A DNA stretch of 64,000 nucleotides from Eonycteris spelaea. Its lineage: Eukaryota > Chordata > Mammalia > Chiroptera > Pteropodidae. The position numbers were made by a program, and so were the translations under genes. This document shows positions 1-12,100 of the stretch, piece by piece. Under the pieces are notes generated by a model. It saw nothing but the letters and a program-made list of their open reading frames with translations. It searched no databases and had not been told where the DNA came from. Numbering within the stretch: the stretch's first letter is position 1; every line of letters begins with the position of its first letter. The stretch is from NCBI GenBank assembly GCA_003508835.1, contig PUFA01000062.1:4743001-4807000 (forward strand), in the 5' to 3' direction.

Positions 1-1002
<1,002 letters not shown>

Positions 1003-1200
1003 AATTGTGATCTCTCTCTTCTTTCTACTCTTTCTCTCCCAGGAGTTCCACTTTAATTTAAATGATATGGCATAATTAGTAGTGCCTCGCTAGGAAAAAA
1101 AAACTAAGCAAATTTTATTGGATATTCCTAAAGGTCTCGACAAAGTTTATGCTATATTGGAAGTTTTCTGTATAATTCTCAAATAAATACTTTAGTCAAG
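1003..1200 (+). other. CFI: CFI 3'UTR with polyadenylation signal
   Basis: AT-rich 3'UTR. An AATAAA hexamer at 1182-1187 lies about 180 bases after the stop and is the likely poly(A) signal. The exact cleavage site is not determined. Confidence 0.7.
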
Positions 1201-1261
1201 TACACATTTTATTAAAAATGTGATTAAATTCTCTCTTTCATACAGGAGTGATGTACTGACT

Positions 1262-1480
1262 ATACTAAAGGTTTAGCTAGCTGAGTGACTTTGGAATCAC
1301 ACAAACCGATTCAAACTCCAACCCCACCACCACCCACTAATTGCTAGACCGTGGGCAATTTATTATTTTCTTTGTGCCTCATTTTCCACCTTTAAAGTGG
1401 AAAACAGAATTTTAAAAAATGAAACGACATACGGGACATATTTGGCATAGTACCTTTCACAGGGAAATAACCGACCTCAC
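1262..1480 (+). repeat. MIR-like SINE
   Basis: Weak MIR resemblance: a segment reading like ctttggaatcacacaaaccgattcaaac, then ttgctagaccgtgggcaa, then a tail with tttggcatagtacctttcac. Diverged. Confidence 0.55.
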
Positions 1481-1549
1481 AGCTCTTGTCCCATTTCTCT
1501 GCTTCTTTAAGGATTAAAAGTTCTTTGGAAAAAACATGTCTTTAGTTCC

Positions 1550-2230
1550 TTATTTCATAAGTTCTCCTTGGCCCTTTCTTTAAACTTGTCCACAGACATC
1601 ACACAACCACTGACCTCCTTGCCATCACACCTCACAGTCGCTTAATCCTTCGCATCTTGCCCTGCCCCCAGCGGCAGCAGACACAGTTGATCCCTGGACA
1701 TCACACTCTTCTGCCTAGCCTGCTGCCTCCCTGACTGCTGGTCCGGCCTCCTTCCCAGCTTCTTCCTCCTGGTCCCTTCCTGGTTATCTCATCTAGACTC
1801 AGCTATAAATCTCACCCACAGTCCAATGACACAATTCCGCATCTCCAGCCGTAACCCTGCCTAAAACTCCGGACTAGTATATCTCATTGAGCACTTAACA
1901 TTTCCACGCGGACAGCTCATAACATTTCAAAAGAAGTGGAGCCACCCCAAACTCGGCCCCTTCTTAAACCTGTTCCTCTCTCCTTAATAAACAGCACCGA
2001 CATCCATTCAGGGCGCCCCTGGGGACCCGATGTACAGCGGGCACCCAGTCTCTGCCACGGACCTTGCTTTAATCCCTCTCGATATCGTTTGTTCTGTTTG
2101 CCCACCTCTTCCATTCCACTGTAAGGCATGCGAGAGGCAAGGTGCTCCTTTTGTCTGCCTCCCTAGCACTTGGTTCATTAAAGCTGCTCAGCAATACACG
2201 TTCGTTGCTCTTTATTATTTTTCTAAAAGC
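1550..2230 (+). repeat. LINE L2 fragment, sense
   Basis: Matches the reverse-transcriptase 3' part of L2 in order: gacacagttgatc, ggacatcacactct, gttatctcatctagactca, ggactagtatatc, and cagctcataacat blocks. The short open frames across this stretch are remnants of L2 or chance. Confidence 0.65.
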
Positions 2231-2399
2231 TCAGCTCTCACCATCCTGAAGCCAGAGGTGTGTTTTCCACGTAAATATCACCTTCATTCCTGGGGTCCAG
2301 CCCTGGATAAAGCCTAATCGTTTTGATCATAGAAATGCCCATTTCTACATATATTCCAAAATCAGTTACTGCCCCAATTTTTGTCCTTGTTTTGTAAAA

Positions 2400-2580
2400 T
2401 ATCCATACAAATGTTACCGTTTTAACCATATTGAGTATACAGTTCAGTGGCCTTAAGCATATTCATTGTTGTACAACCTTTCCGTCTCCAGAACTTTTTC
2501 ATCTTCCCAAAATGAAACTCGGTGCCCATTAAACTTTAAGTCCTCCTCCCCGCCCATGCTGCCCAGACGTTTAATTCCTT
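2400..2580 (-). repeat. L1M 3' fragment, antisense
   Basis: Resembles the reverse complement of the L1M 3' end: gagtatacagttcagtggcc, attgttgtacaacc, cagaactttttcatcttccc in order. Confidence 0.6.
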
Positions 2581-2619
2581 TTGTCAACGAGTGCAGGAGA
2601 GTATCTGGTTATCATTGAC

Positions 2620-2621
<2 letters not shown>

Positions 2622-2661
<40 letters not shown>

Positions 2662-2686
2662 CATATATATATGTATATATATATAA
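2622..2686. repeat. (TG)n(TA)n microsatellite
   Basis: About 12 TG units run into alternating TA/CATA units. A compound dinucleotide microsatellite, likely length-variable. Confidence 0.95.
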
Positions 2687-2689
2687 AGT

Positions 2690-3950
2690 CATTTAAATAA
2701 TAAGTTTATTATTTTGCTCATGTATTTAGGGATTAACTGGACTCAGCTGGGCAGCTCTTCCACCCTCTCATGCGGTTGCTGTCAGTCAGGGGTGAGGCAA
2801 GGGTCATCCTGAAAGCCTCTTCACTCACGTGTTTGGTGCCCAGGCTGGGAGGACTCAGACCGCTGGGGTTTCTCAGACATCTTTCTAAAATGTAGCCTTG
2901 GAAGTCATTTAGCCTGCCATCACGAAGACCTGCCGGGTTCAAGGGGAAGAGATGTAATTCACCTCTTAATGGGAGGGGTGTCAAAGAATCTGTGGCATGT
3001 TTTAAAACCATCACCTTGCTTGACCCAGCAACTCTGGAATATGTGGCACTTTAGAAGATACATGTATATGAGGCAAAAAGAGGAAAGTACTAAGGGCTGC
3101 AAGCGGGGAAACCCAGCACACAGCTGATGTAGGAAGGAGTGGCATTGTGGTCCCTCGAAGGACCAACCCCGTTTACATAGTGCCCTGGGACCTGGAGGTT
3201 TGGCAACAGAGTGGAACAGTGTGCGGGCCTGAAGTGAACAGCCAGCTTCTCTGTAGTGACTCCATGGGGCAGAGACCAGGAACAGGAGTGGAATGACCTC
3301 GCTCCAGGGTTCTCCCAGGTTAGAGGTCAGTCTGAGGGCTCCTAGTTGCAGACAACAGAAGCCAATTTCATTGGTTTAATGAACAAACAGATTTATTCAA
3401 AGATACTATGTAGTTCACAGACTCTCCAGGAAAGCCAGAGAGCTGGAAGCGATGCATCTGGGGATAATGCTCAAAGATCGCCGCAGGACTCCTCATCAGA
3501 GACTCCCATTGCCACTAGCTCGGGTCCCAGGCTCCATGTTCAGCTTGTCTGGGCCCTGGACACTGCTGCTTGACCCTCGGCCATCGCTGCTTCTGAGTTA
3601 GCATGATCCTTCCTGAAGGCGGTCAACGAACAGAGCTCACTAGATGTGGAGCTCTGCCATCATCTTCCTCTTAACCCTGGCTTCAGAGCTCACCATCTCA
3701 CGAAGGAGACAAAAAGATAACTTATGCCGCTGCACTTTGCCAAGTATACTTGTGAGGAAAACTCAAGGGAGACTCATAAATCAGCTTGAAGCGTCAAAGA
3801 AGGCTTCCCCCGAGGTGAGCGTAATCTGAATTATGGAAGAACTTTCCAGGCAGACGCCAATGCAACGGCCCTGTGGCTTGAGGAGCCAACCACACAAGGG
3901 GATGAAAAGCAGATCGGTGAGGCTGGAGCCCAAGGGATAGGTGAAGATCT
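2690..3950. other. Intergenic, no gene seen
   Basis: Between CFI and PLA2G12A. Short open frames here have no recognisable protein similarity. The block 3340-3640 looks like an old retroelement or DNA-transposon remnant that I cannot name. Confidence 0.5.
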
Positions 3951-4390
3951 GGGGAGGGACAAAAAGCCAGATGGGGAGGGCCTCATGCCAAAAAGCTGGC
4001 ACCACTGAAGGACCTTGGAAAGTTCACACTGGAGGCAGTGAGGAAGATGGATTGCAGGAGGGTGAATTGGAGTAGGGAAGATAGTCAAGAGACCACTGGA
4101 GTAATCCATATGAAAACTGATAAAGGCAGAAACTAACACAGGGGAACTTGAAAGAGAAGACATTGATCTACATATGCGAAGGTGTGAAACAGGACTGGGG
4201 GCAGAAGAGATGATGGCACGAGGGAGAGAGAGATGAGTCGAGGATAATTCACAGGTTTTCTCTTGAAATGCTATGGTCGGTGTTGCCATTGCAGAAATAA
4301 AGGAATAAGAGGAATAGAAGCAGGTTTAATTAGGGATATTTTGAAGCTGCCTTTGAGAGCCCAGGAAGGTGTATCACATATAGTAGGAAG
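3950..4390 (-). repeat. LINE L2-like fragment, antisense
   Basis: Purine-rich stretch resembling reverse-complement L2: ccactggagtaatccat, agagatgatggcac, gagtcgaggataattcacagg and ttttgaagctgcc follow in the L2 antisense order. The 152-residue opposite-strand frame here is non-functional. Confidence 0.5.
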
Positions 4391-4587
4391 ATGAAGCTGA
4401 AAACCAACCATCGGTTTGGAAGTAGCCAGAAACCCTATCTAGGGAAACCACAGACCGAATTAATCCCGATGGTCGAAAACCTGCAATCTCACTTATTAGG
4501 TTTCTTTCCATCGTCTCCAGTGCTGCTTCTCTGTGTGGAAAGTGTCTTCCATTCCACCCACACAGATCACTTGAAAGCCTCTGACTG

Positions 4588-4945
4588 CTGTGGTCTGAAT
4601 GTTTGTGTCCCTCCCAAATTCATGTTGAAATCCTCATGACCAGCGTGATCTTAGGAAGTGGGGTCTTTGGAAAGTGCTTAGATCATGAATCCCCTAGGAA
4701 TGGGATTAGTGTCTTTATAAGAGACTCCGAAGATCTCACACTTTTCCCACCAAGTAAGGACGAAGCCAAAAGTCAGTAGTCTGCAACTGGAAGAGGGCCC
4801 TCCCAGAACCTGACCATGCAGTCGCCCTGATCTTGAACTTCCTGCTTACGGAACTGTGAGAAATAATCTTCTGTTGTTTATAAGCCACCCAGTCTGTGGT
4901 GTTTTGTTACAGAAGCCCAAATGGCCTACGACACTAATCAAATGT
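4588..4945 (+). repeat. MLT1-type MaLR LTR, sense
   Basis: Shows successive MLT1 landmarks: tgtggtctgaatgtttgtgt, ccaaattcatgttgaaatcc, a gtctttataagagactcc block, ggaactgtgagaaataat, and the end ttctgttgtttataagccac-ccagtctgtgg. A non-autonomous ERVL-MaLR solo LTR. Confidence 0.85.
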
Positions 4946-5589
4946 GCCTGATGAGAGCAGAGAGCCATTATCTTCAACATATCACGAAACCAACCCATAG
5001 TCAAGGATCTATTGCAGCCATTCCTTGTCCTTCACTTCACTCCCTGGCTTGAAAGCTATTCATGCCATTGATTTTTTTTTTTTTAAGCAGAGACTGGAAC
5101 CCAGCTCTTATTTCACCTTAAATTGAGCCCCTTTTAGAAACTAACCTTCTAGCATTAGCACTGTGCAAAGATTATCACGGCTAGAATTGTTTCACCACAT
5201 GGCATTTATTTGCATCACAATAACACTACTGAGACCATTTAATGAGACAATAGAAAAGACAAACTAGAAACTGCCCTTATAATTTGTATTTTGTTGATTT
5301 TGTGTCATTTCAAATAATACAAAGGATTGCTTAACACTCTACTTTCCAACCATATGTTAGAGTCAATAAATTTTGCATCCTACCTCATTGATATAATCAT
5401 CTTTCACATGTCCATGTACAGTGAAGAGACCAGTAGAGCTTCTAGAAGGGATATCTGACTGATTATGCTTATAATTGTACTGGGAAGCTCTGTATAGAAA
5501 ACAAAGCCTAGAGTCAGCTGCCAGAAGATCCCATTCCAAGGCACTCATTATCACTCAGACAAGGATCAGCACAAATACAGCATATTTTA

Positions 5590-6370
5590 TATTTTCGTAA
5601 TTTTGTTTTGATAAGTGACTATAATTGCTCTTCCCAATTTCTCTTCCTTTTTCTTCCTCCTTTGACTACAATTGTGTTTTGTCCCCAGTACTCCATTGAA
5701 ACTTCTCTTGTGAAGTTGACCAATAACTTCCATGTTACTAAATCCAGTGATCAATATCCAGGCCTCCTCTTCCTCCATGTCAGCTGAATCAATGGCTCTG
5801 CCTTAGACATCCTGGAACACGGTCCTCTCCTGCTGCTCTGGCCACTTCTTCTCCTTCGCTGATCTCCTATGACTTAGACCTTATTCTCCTTGTCTTTACA
5901 TACTCACTTTTAAGAGGATTACCTCTAGGCCCATGGCTTTAAAAATGATTTCTAGGCTATGACTTCCAAATTTATTTCTAGCCCTTATGCCACCACTGAA
6001 CTACAGATTCAGAATAAGCTCCTCAAACATGTCTTAAATTGATGTCCTAAATTTTCCCTGCAATCAGTTCCTTCTGAATCCTCATTTCAGTGAGAACCCT
6101 CTCCTTCTAATTGCTTAAGCCAAAACCCTAACATGCCTGAGTAATGTGCTTTAGTGTGCCTTAATGTCCTTGATTCCTCTTTTTCCCTCATATGCCACAT
6201 TCAATCCATCAGTAAATCCTGTTGGCTCTATCATCAAGTTATATCCAAGATGTGACCACTTTTCACACCTCTACTGCTCCCTCCTGGGTCAAACTACAAT
6301 AATGTCTTACCTGGTTTATTATGTCCTAACTAGCTTCCTGGCTTCAGCTCCTGCCCATCCATACTCAAAG
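5590..6370 (+). repeat. LINE L2 fragment, sense
   Basis: A long collinear L2 match: tccattgaaacttctcttgt, accaataacttccatgtt, catggctttaaaaatga, ttgattcctctttttccc, aaatcctgttggctctat, ggtttattatgtcctaact. Old and heavily mutated. Confidence 0.8.
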
Positions 6371-6390
6371 TATTTATAGACAAACTAGCC

Positions 6391-6972
6391 ATTGCTCGCA
6401 GGAGACAGCAATCAACAGTGCCTGCTACAATAATGACAGGTTTTGCTGATTACATGAAACTGCCAGTAAGGGAGGCTCTTTTCAAATATATTATACTATT
6501 TAGGAAGAAAGGATGGAGGTGGATCATCTAGAAGAAGGTATATAATTTGGTCAGTTAGTGCTGCTTCATGGGCAGATAGATGCGCAAGGCCCTGAACTCA
6601 GAAGATTTCCACACTTGCTCTCCTGTCATCGCCTTGATATTGTTCACAATTTTTGAACCACAGGTCCTGCATTTTTATTTTGTACGGAACCTTGAAAATT
6701 ATGTAGCTGGTCCTGCAGTCAATGCCAAATCCTGGTATCTAACAGCAGAAATTAAGAGGAAAAAGCAAATCTTGGCATTACTACAACAACAGAACAAACA
6801 TCTGATTGACTATGAAGAACATGTGAAAATAAAACTTCAAATCTTGTTTTCTGGAAAGATGGTGGTTATTCCCATGGGGAATAGAGCAGAAAGGATTGTT
6901 CAGAGAAAAAGAGAACAGCTCCATCAGTTCAAGGAACTGAGGTTTGAGAATTTAATCCCTAAGGAGAGATGA
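6391..6972 (+). pseudogene. Unrecognised reading frame with internal stops; possible retrocopy
   Basis: One frame runs from about 6391 to 6972 and is interrupted by stops near 6520, 6556 and 6577. From ATG 6580 it stays open for 130 residues. The upstream part reads MTGFADYMKLPVREALFK and a short Lys/Arg-rich stretch. The downstream part has a hydrophobic segment, then a long charged, Gln- and Lys-rich helix (EIKRKKQILALLQQQNKHL) typical of a coiled coil, ending PKER. I cannot name the family. The composition is protein-like rather than repeat-like, but there is no clear poly(A) tail or flanking duplication. It may be a decayed processed copy of a cellular gene or a chance frame. Confidence 0.3.
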
Positions 6973-8120
6973 GACACAGACTGGGTCTGAGTGCTCAGAG
7001 CAGAGGTTGTAGTTAAGGTATAAGAAATTAGATGAGAACACCAATAAGCACTCATATAAAGAAGAGGACAAAACGGAGATGTCCTTGACTGAGGCCTAGA
7101 GCCAGGTTACCTACTGTGTCTTTCCTTTTGGGAGACTTATTCCCTACCAGGCAGTTTCTCAGAAGACTGAAAAGAACCAAGCCTGGATTAGGGGTTTGGG
7201 TAGTACAGCTAGGTAGGATCTTAAAGGTAATCTAGTCTAACATCCACGTTTTAGAGGTGAGAAAAATCAATGCTCCCGAAAGCTAAAATAATAACAATAA
7301 CAGTAACAACAACAATAATAGTAATAATTCTTTTGAGTTCCTTTTCCCAAATATGTTGAAAGGTGCTGTCCAAAATAAAAGAAAAAAAACCTTTGGCCTC
7401 TTGGAACAGCAGAAAGAGGCCTTGCTTTGGACTGGACACGTCATGTGCTTTCTGCGCACCTCGACTCCTTCACTGAAAAAGGAGGGTAATACCGACCGGG
7501 CACATTTCTTCTCTTCCTCCACTTTGGTGCCTGCTGACCACAGCACGCGCCTGGCTGAAGGTCTGAAAACCACTAAAGCTGGGGCCTGGGGTTAGGCTGA
7601 GGGGAGGGGAGTCTTTTTCTAACTGGCCCAAAGTCTGCATCCTTGAGAAGCAGTGGTGTTCTGAATGTGAGATCATGTATTCCAAGTCCTTGGCACAGAG
7701 TAAGCCCTCAATACAAAGGAATATAATACTTAAAGACCCTGCACTGCACATTTATTATAAATTCATGAAGCTTGTAACAAACACAAATAACAAACTAGAA
7801 TGTATCTGTAATTCTTATAGAAAGGACGCATCTATTCCCAACATTTGCTCTTGATCCTTGCCCAGGATACTAAGATAACCAAATATTTATAGCTGTGGTG
7901 AAAGTTACTGCAATCGTTATTTAAGGATTCTGCACAGCACTGGGCAAAAATAGAGAAACATCACTGGAGTTATCAAGTTACAAAATATCTTGAGTAGGAA
8001 AAGTGATTTCCATAAGATTTTTAAAAAACTGCGATCAAGTGAGAGCACTGCTTCTTCCTTACTAGGGAACACAACATGATTTTTTGTCAAACCATTTTCT
8101 TCTTCCAGAATTTCTAAACC
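6973..8120. other. Intergenic, old repeats only
   Basis: Contains an AAT/AAC-rich low-complexity run (7286-7330) and MIR-like scraps around 7200-7260 and 7650-7710. No gene recognised. Confidence 0.5.
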
Positions 8121-8606
8121 AGCATTTAGCTCGCCCTCGTGTCAGGCACCGCCTCGGCCTCGAGCTGACGTCTCTGAGCTGCCCTCTCCCGCGCCAGGAG
8201 GACCCGAGAAGGACGCGCGTGAGCAGGTGCGGTCCGGGTTCCGCCCCTGTCCCTCACTGAACCACGTTTTCAAGCCGAAACTCAGCGGGACCTCTCGCAG
8301 CGCTCCCTGCAAGGGGCCCCAGGGCTCATTCCTCCGACTAGGTTCACACCCAGATAAGCTTGTCCCTTGGGGTGGCTGGGCTGAACGCCAGCAGGTCAGA
8401 TTAGCTCACAGGGGGTGTCCACCCGGCGGCTCCCTACAACTACCCGGGATACTGTAAAATATACCGATGTTCACGTCTCCCCGGACTCCCCGGGGGTACG
8501 GGGTCCTGCATGGGGATTAGGACGACCAGCTCAGGTGGTGCTTACCGGAGCCAGGGCGCAGGGGCTCCAGGACGCGCTGCGCCCCGCGTGGGCGTGGAGA
8601 CCGCAG

Positions 8607-8686
8607 CCCCCGCCCCGGCCCCCGCCCCGGCCCCCGCCCCGGCCCCCGCCCCGGCCCCCGCCCCGGCCCCGGCCCCGGCCCCGGCC
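8607..8686. repeat. GC-only minisatellite, 12-bp then 6-bp unit
   Basis: About five tandem copies of a 12-bp unit (ccccgccccggc) pass into copies of its 6-bp half (ccccgg). The minus strand is a run of G4/G3 tracts, so it could fold as a G-quadruplex. It lies about 260-340 bases upstream of the PLA2G12A start codon. Confidence 0.95.
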
Positions 8687-8944
8687 TGAGCCCGGGCCCC
8701 TGCTCCGCGCCTGTCCGCGCCTCACTCCGGCGCAGGCGCACAGGGGCACCGCCTCCCGCGGGAGCGCGGTGACGGCGGCGAGGGCCCGCCTCCCAGCCAG
8801 GAAGGAGGCGTGGGCATGGAGCCGGCTGCGGCCGTGGAGCTCGGCACCCGTGCTGCTGCTTAGCCGCCCCGGGGGCTCCGTAGGGGCGCGCCCGTCGCGC
8901 GGCTCCGGGATCCGTGGGGCCGGGTCTGTCCCGGCGCCGCGCTG

Positions 8945-9152
8945 ATGGCCCTGCTCCCGCCACCGGCGCTCGCTCTCCTCCTCCTGGTCCTGCCCGCCGT
9001 GCTCAGGTGCCAGGAGCAGGCTCAGCCCACCGACTGGAGGGCCACCCTGAAGACCATCCGGAACGGCGTTCACAAGATCGACACGTACCTGAACGCCGCC
9101 TTGGACCTTCTGGGAGGCGAGGACGGGCTCTGCCAGTATAAGTGCAGTGACG
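8945..9152 (+). CDS. PLA2G12A: PLA2G12A exon 1 (coding part)
   Basis: Start ATG, signal peptide and the N-terminal helix to CSDG. Donor gacg|gtgagc; the last base starts a split Gly codon. Confidence 0.96.
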
Positions 9153-12100
9153 GTGAGCGGGTATCCGGCCCTCCGAGGCCCGCGCCTCCTGGGCTGCTGC
9201 TGGGGGGTTGAACGGAAGGCGTGGAGTGGAGGAGCAAGGCAGACCTTCACTCTGTCCTCTGGTCGTGGAAACGCGTAGTAGCTACTGCTAGAATCCTGCC
9301 ATTCTTGTGATTGAATAACCTGATTACAAGTTGCACCTGTATTGTTAGACTGTGAGAAGTCGTCTGAGTATTTACTCTCCGTTCTGTTTTCATTGCTCCT
9401 GAATTACTTTTTTTTTTGTTTGCAGTTGCACGTAGTTGCCTAAGAACTTGGTGACGTACCCATCATGGAAGTAGAGTGGAATACAGTGATTTTAGCGCCT
9501 TAAATAAGTAAGGCGCTAAAAGAACTGAGAATATTAGTCATGATGGCTTAACTTTCTCAAGAATTGATTTTAATTGGTTTTTTTTTTTTATGCAAGGCTT
9601 CAGAAAATAGATTGCAACCTTTGTACAGACTTTTTGGTATACTCTATTGAGAAAGAGTTCTGATAATTCTAGAAAATTACTCTGTCGAGACTTGGTAATT
9701 TTATTTCCTTGGATATCAGTGATGCCTCCTTATTGTTGGTTAACATTAATACAATTGTTTTACTTTTTCATATTTGTTAACTTTAATTCTGTTTGAATTT
9801 GAGAACTTGTTAGGTGGCATTATTGGTCGTAATAAACTCAGTATTTAGGGCAGAGATCTTTTCTTTTGAAGCATTTGACTTTTTTGAATATTTAAATATT
9901 TGCATAGTTCAGATAAAGTACTTGGGCTTCCCTTTGGAAATTGAAAATGCTAAGATAATACTTGGGAGATCGTGTTTCTACTAAAAGTAGACAAATTCTG
10001 GGCCTAGTTCAATTTAATGCTTGGCAGCTCAGAATAATAGGGAACTCAATGACTTTTGTGGGGAAACCAGATTGTATGTAGGTGAAATTTAAAAGAGTTT
10101 ATATCATGTAGCTCCAATGCCACCTGGTGCCCATTGTAATTCTCAAAATAATTTCTACTTTTATGTTAATGGAGTTAAAGAATGAGCTGTATCTTATATG
10201 CAATAAAGTTCTATATATTTCATTCCTTCTTAAATTTATGCCTAAATGCTACCACCAGTATGCAGTCAGGAAGAATGTTTTTGTTCTTGTAGAGTTTGTT
10301 AGAAAGCGTAAATGAATATTTTGAAGATTAACTGGTTGCCTTTCCTGAGGCAGATGTCATAGTTTTACTACATAGTTTTAGTTATCCCCATTCATTAGAA
10401 AAATATTCGAGTGCCTGTTGTGTATTAGGTGTTCTACCAACTGGAGATTCAGCAATGAACAGAACAGACAAAATTCCTGTCCATGGAGCTTACGTTCTGG
10501 CAGAGAGAGACAGTCAGTAAACTAATGAACAAGTAAATTAAGCCAAATACGCAGTGTATTTAGGTCTGAGATATGCCAGTGCTTCAAGAACAGTAGAGCA
10601 GAGAGAATAGCCAGATTGGAAGGTAGTTTACTCTTTTAAATAGGTTGTTTAGGGAAAGCTTTACTGATAAGATAATATTTGAGAAGAAATTGGAAAATGG
10701 AGAAGGGGGAACTCTGATGATCTAGGGAAAGAACACTCCAGGCAGAGAAACAGAACAGCAGGTGTAAAGCACCCTCGGAAGGTTTTGGCCTGAGCCAGAA
10801 AGATGTTGGCATTAGCAGAGTTAGGAAAACTTGGAAGGGGCAGTCTTCATAATCTTATTGAGTCAAGGATTCTAGAGTTTGTTTATATTTAAAATAGCTC
10901 TGAAGTTGAATGAATACTATTCCTGTTAAAAAGATTATTTTCATCTTTCCTTTTACTAAATCCTTTTTATCTTCCACAAGCATAACTGAATCTACCATTG
11001 AGATTTAGAACAAGGTCTCCAGCATAAAAACACAAATGAAGGTGAACATTTAGGAAATGGTATGATTCAGTGAGAATCCTTTTGTGGCTCGGTAAATATT
11101 GTCTGCATAGGACTGTGGTTCCAAGCCACCAAGTTGATAATTCCAACATAATGTTCTTTAATTACTATTACTTGAGAAGTCTCCCTGGAACACTGTTTCA
11201 ACCTTGCCTACATTTTGGAATGCAAGTGACCAAAATCAGAACCAAACAGAAGTAGATAAATCCAAAAGCTAGAGGAGCATGGTGTTAAGAGGTGTTTAAT
11301 AGTTGCAATAAAGAGGTCAAGGGCGCCTTTTTAAAAAGACCTAATGGGTGGGAGGGGGTGGTCAGATTAAGGGCACAGACTCCTTACATTGTTACCCTTG
11401 CTTTATAGAAAGGACTGGCATTCTGGAGACTTGCTCCCTTCTGGCCATCCTCCCTCCGGTGGGAACAAGGCTTTATTGAGAATGAAGTAACATTATAGAG
11501 GGGAACAAATGTGATGGTTGCTATTTTTTCTTTTTTCTCCCTGATATAAGAGAAGATTTGAGGAAAACTTTCCAATCTCCTTTGAAAAATAGAAAACTAA
11601 ATTGGCTTGTAAAATATTTTTATAGTTACAAATGTCACTAATATAGTCAGTGGTTTACGTTTTAACAGCATCTCTTTGGCCGTTATACTGAGAATAAAAA
11701 GGGGTCAAAAGAGGTCAAAGCAAGAATGGAGGCTGAGTGACAGGTGTGGGAATTCAGACAGAAGGTGGTGGTGGTTTTGTCCAGGATGGCAGCAATAAAG
11801 GTAGTGAGAAGTTGAATTTTGGACGTATTTTGAAGGAAGGGCCTAAAGGATTTGCTGATGGCTTAGGAGAGTGTGAATAGAGTCAAAAATAGTTCCACGG
11901 CTGATCTTAGAAGCTAAGCAGGGTCGGGCCTGGTTAGTACTTGGATGGGAGACCACCGAGGAAGACCAGGCGCTGTAGGTGTAAAAAGTAAAATAAAAAG
12001 TAAGGGATTTTAACCTGACAAGGTCCTTGCAATCTGTCAGGTCAACCAAGGGTTGCTTCACCTAAAAATAAATAAACAAAAATAAATAAAATATATATTT

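Larger units (their letters stand above)
8130..9240 (+). promoter_or_regulatory. PLA2G12A: CpG island / promoter and exon 1 region of PLA2G12A
   Basis: Sharp rise in GC and CpG around the first coding exon, with many GGGCGG/CCCGCC boxes and no obvious TATA box just upstream of the ATG. Typical of a housekeeping CpG-island promoter. It includes a GC-rich tandem repeat at 8607-8686. The long open frames on both strands here are composition artefacts. Confidence 0.85.

Noticed and set aside
8415..9250. Long open frames on both strands (176, 148 and 239 residues) around PLA2G12A exon 1
   Set aside because: They consist of Pro/Arg/Gly repeats forced by GC-only tandem sequence. Only the 8945 start leads to a recognisable protein.
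11898..11980. Functional 5S rRNA gene
   Set aside because: The first 40 or so bases of 5S are missing and several conserved positions differ. It has a retroposon tail and target-site duplication.
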